Below are positions 62,907 through 64,000 of a DNA stretch of 64,000 nucleotides, piece by piece; position 1 is the stretch's first letter; every line of letters begins with the position of its first letter. Source of the DNA: Dryocola sp032051265 (GTDB lineage Bacteria; Pseudomonadota; Gammaproteobacteria; Enterobacterales; Enterobacteriaceae); assembly GCA_032051265.1 (NCBI GenBank), contig DAMBYU010000008.1:1-64000 (forward strand). Direction: 5' to 3'. A program made the position numbers and the translations under genes. Under the pieces are notes generated by a model. It did no database searches. It was not told where the DNA came from and was given only the letters and a program-made list of their open reading frames with translations.

Positions 62907-64000
62907 TGTGTATTCTCTGTAGCGCGTTTACCCAGCGGCACCGGGACGGCTTCCGGCTGGTTTTCGCGTTCGCGGGTAATCATTTCCAGCGCTTGCTCAC
63001 GGCTCATTTTGCTTGCCGGAGTGACCAGCGTAACGACCACCGCGCAAAGCAGGCTTGCCAGTATGGATGGGATACAAGGGTTACCCCAGTAAGTCATCCA
63101 GCTGTCATTAAGCAGTACCGCAACAGATACCGCAGCACCGCTAATCAGCGCAGTTAACGCGCCCTGCCAGTTAAACCGCAGCCAGAAGCGTCCGAGGATC
63201 GAACAGATGAACAAACCAGACATCAGGGTGGCAATCATCTTTGTGATATAGCTGATGATGTCGTTGGAGGTCAGCGCGAACAGCAGCGCCAGGCCAATAA
63301 CAAACACCAACATCCAGCGCGATAATGTGATGGCTCTATTTTCTGGCGGCATTTTGCCGGTCACCATGGTGTAGAGATCGCGCATCATGATGGCGACAGC
63401 TGCAATGGCGTCAGAGCTTGCCGAAGACATGGTGGCGGACAAACCGGCAATCAGTACCACCAGCCCCAGCAAGCTCGGCAGGAAGCTGGTCGCAAACAGG
63501 AACGCATAGTTGCTGTTTTCAAGGGACGGATTCATGGTGAATGCGGCCATACCGATAATGGCAGGCAGGATGGAGAAAAACAGATACAGCACGCCAGTAT
63601 AGACAAATGAACGGCGCACGGAAGAGACATCTTTGCCGGAATAAATACGCTGACGATAAGACGGTGTCGCCAGCACGCCGACGCCGATTACCATCGCGAG
63701 CGACAGCGCAGGGATGGCCCCCAGTTTATCAATGGCGAGGAAACTCAGCGCTTTAGGGTCCATCGCATGTTCAATAACGTTCCAGCCACCGACATGAACA
63801 ACCGCCAGGATCGCCATCAGAATAAAACCAAAGAACAAAATAAGCGCCTGAATCGTATCTGTCCAGACCACGGCAGAATAACCCCCGATGACCACATAAA
63901 TAGCAAATGCCAGGGCAATAATCACCTTCGCCACTGTCATATCTATTCCTGTAGCCCAGGACAAATACATGCTTCCGCCAAGAATATGTGCTCCCAGCCA
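62903..64000 (-). CDS. Sodium:solute symporter (SSS family), 5' end outside the window
   Basis: C-terminal 365 or so residues of an SSS-family transporter with about nine membrane helices. VIGGYSAVVWTDTIQALILFFGF and GLSATMSSASSDAIAAVAIMMRDLY are family hallmarks of Na+-coupled sugar and acid symporters. The frame stays open to base 64000. The operon with dgoK and dgoA suggests it imports galactonate, 2-keto-3-deoxygalactonate or a precursor; E. coli uses the unrelated MFS carrier DgoT for this. Confidence 0.9.
   Translation of the reverse strand, partial: WLGAHILGGSMYLSWATGIDMTVAKVIIALAFAIYVVIGGYSAVVWTDTIQALILFFGFILMAILAVVHVGGWNVIEHAMDPKALSFLAIDKLGAIPALSLAMVIGVGVLATPSYRQRIYSGKDVSSVRRSFVYTGVLYLFFSILPAIIGMAAFTMNPSLENSNYAFLFATSFLPSLLGLVVLIAGLSATMSSASSDAIAAVAIMMRDLYTMVTGKMPPENRAITLSRWMLVFVIGLALLFALTSNDIISYITKMIATLMSGLFICSILGRFWLRFNWQGALTALISGAAVSVAVLLNDSWMTYWGNPCIPSILASLLCAVVVTLVTPASKMSREQALEMITRERENQPEAVPVPLGKRATENTQ

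Overview
This window is enterobacterial chromosome. The evidence is near-identity to E. coli-type proteins in conserved order: tRNA-Gly, orn, rsgA, psd, mscM, epmA, frdABCD, blc, gdx, ecnB, ecnA, efp, epmB, yjeI, groEL, groES, fxsA, aspA, dcuA, cutA, dsbD, yjdC, tRNA-Phe. There is no ampC between frdD and blc, and an extra LuxR-type regulator sits between gdx and ecnB. I place it in Enterobacteriaceae and do not assign a genus.

Positions 1-25895 are core genome: RNA turnover, ribosome assembly, phosphatidylethanolamine synthesis, EF-P beta-lysylation (efp with both modification enzymes epmA and epmB), anaerobic fumarate respiration (frdABCD, aspA, dcuA), chaperonin, copper tolerance and thiol-disulfide transfer. 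Visible control elements include an FNR-type site at frd, a sigma-32 promoter at groESL, and a two-hairpin guanidine-II riboswitch ahead of gdx.

Positions 25898-51329 form a genomic island of about 25.4 kb in the tRNA-Phe gene, bounded by a perfect 47-bp direct repeat of the tRNA 3' half (25851-25897 and 51283-51329). It is AT-richer and composite. In order it holds: a two-gene unit with a predicted PD-(D/E)XK domain and glycine-zipper membrane segments; a Septu-like ATPase/HNH pair; a P2-like prophage scar in which tail gene U is fused to the integrase C-terminus; an IS3-family element with two stop codons in its transposase; orphan genes; two complete tyrosine recombinases and a DUF927 ATPase; a block of small genes typical of P4-like islands (DUF2787, LRAT-like, small secreted proteins); a WYL regulator; and a nucleotide-signalling immunity cluster. 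That cluster has two parts. The first (45377-46404) is a small protein that reads as a degenerate DisA/CdaA diadenylate-cyclase-fold domain, followed by a Cap15-like 2TM beta-barrel effector. The second (46772-51216) is a type II CBASS operon: CD-NTase, Cap2 (E2-E1), Cap3 (JAMM protease) and a 2TM-SAVED effector.

Positions 51330-64000 return to chromosomal DNA with accessory metabolism: a periplasmic cyclohexadienyl dehydratase-like protein, yghU, an Mn/Fe transporter (sitABCD with an MntR box and a Fur-like box), a PAS-GGDEF diguanylate cyclase, yghX, a DMT exporter, an RpiR regulator, and a 2-keto-3-deoxygalactonate pathway (dgoA, dgoK) with a sodium:solute symporter that runs off the window end.

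The most interesting candidate for a poorly described system is the DisA_N-like plus Cap15-like pair next to a complete CBASS. The glycine-zipper/PD-(D/E)XK pair beside the tRNA is second.
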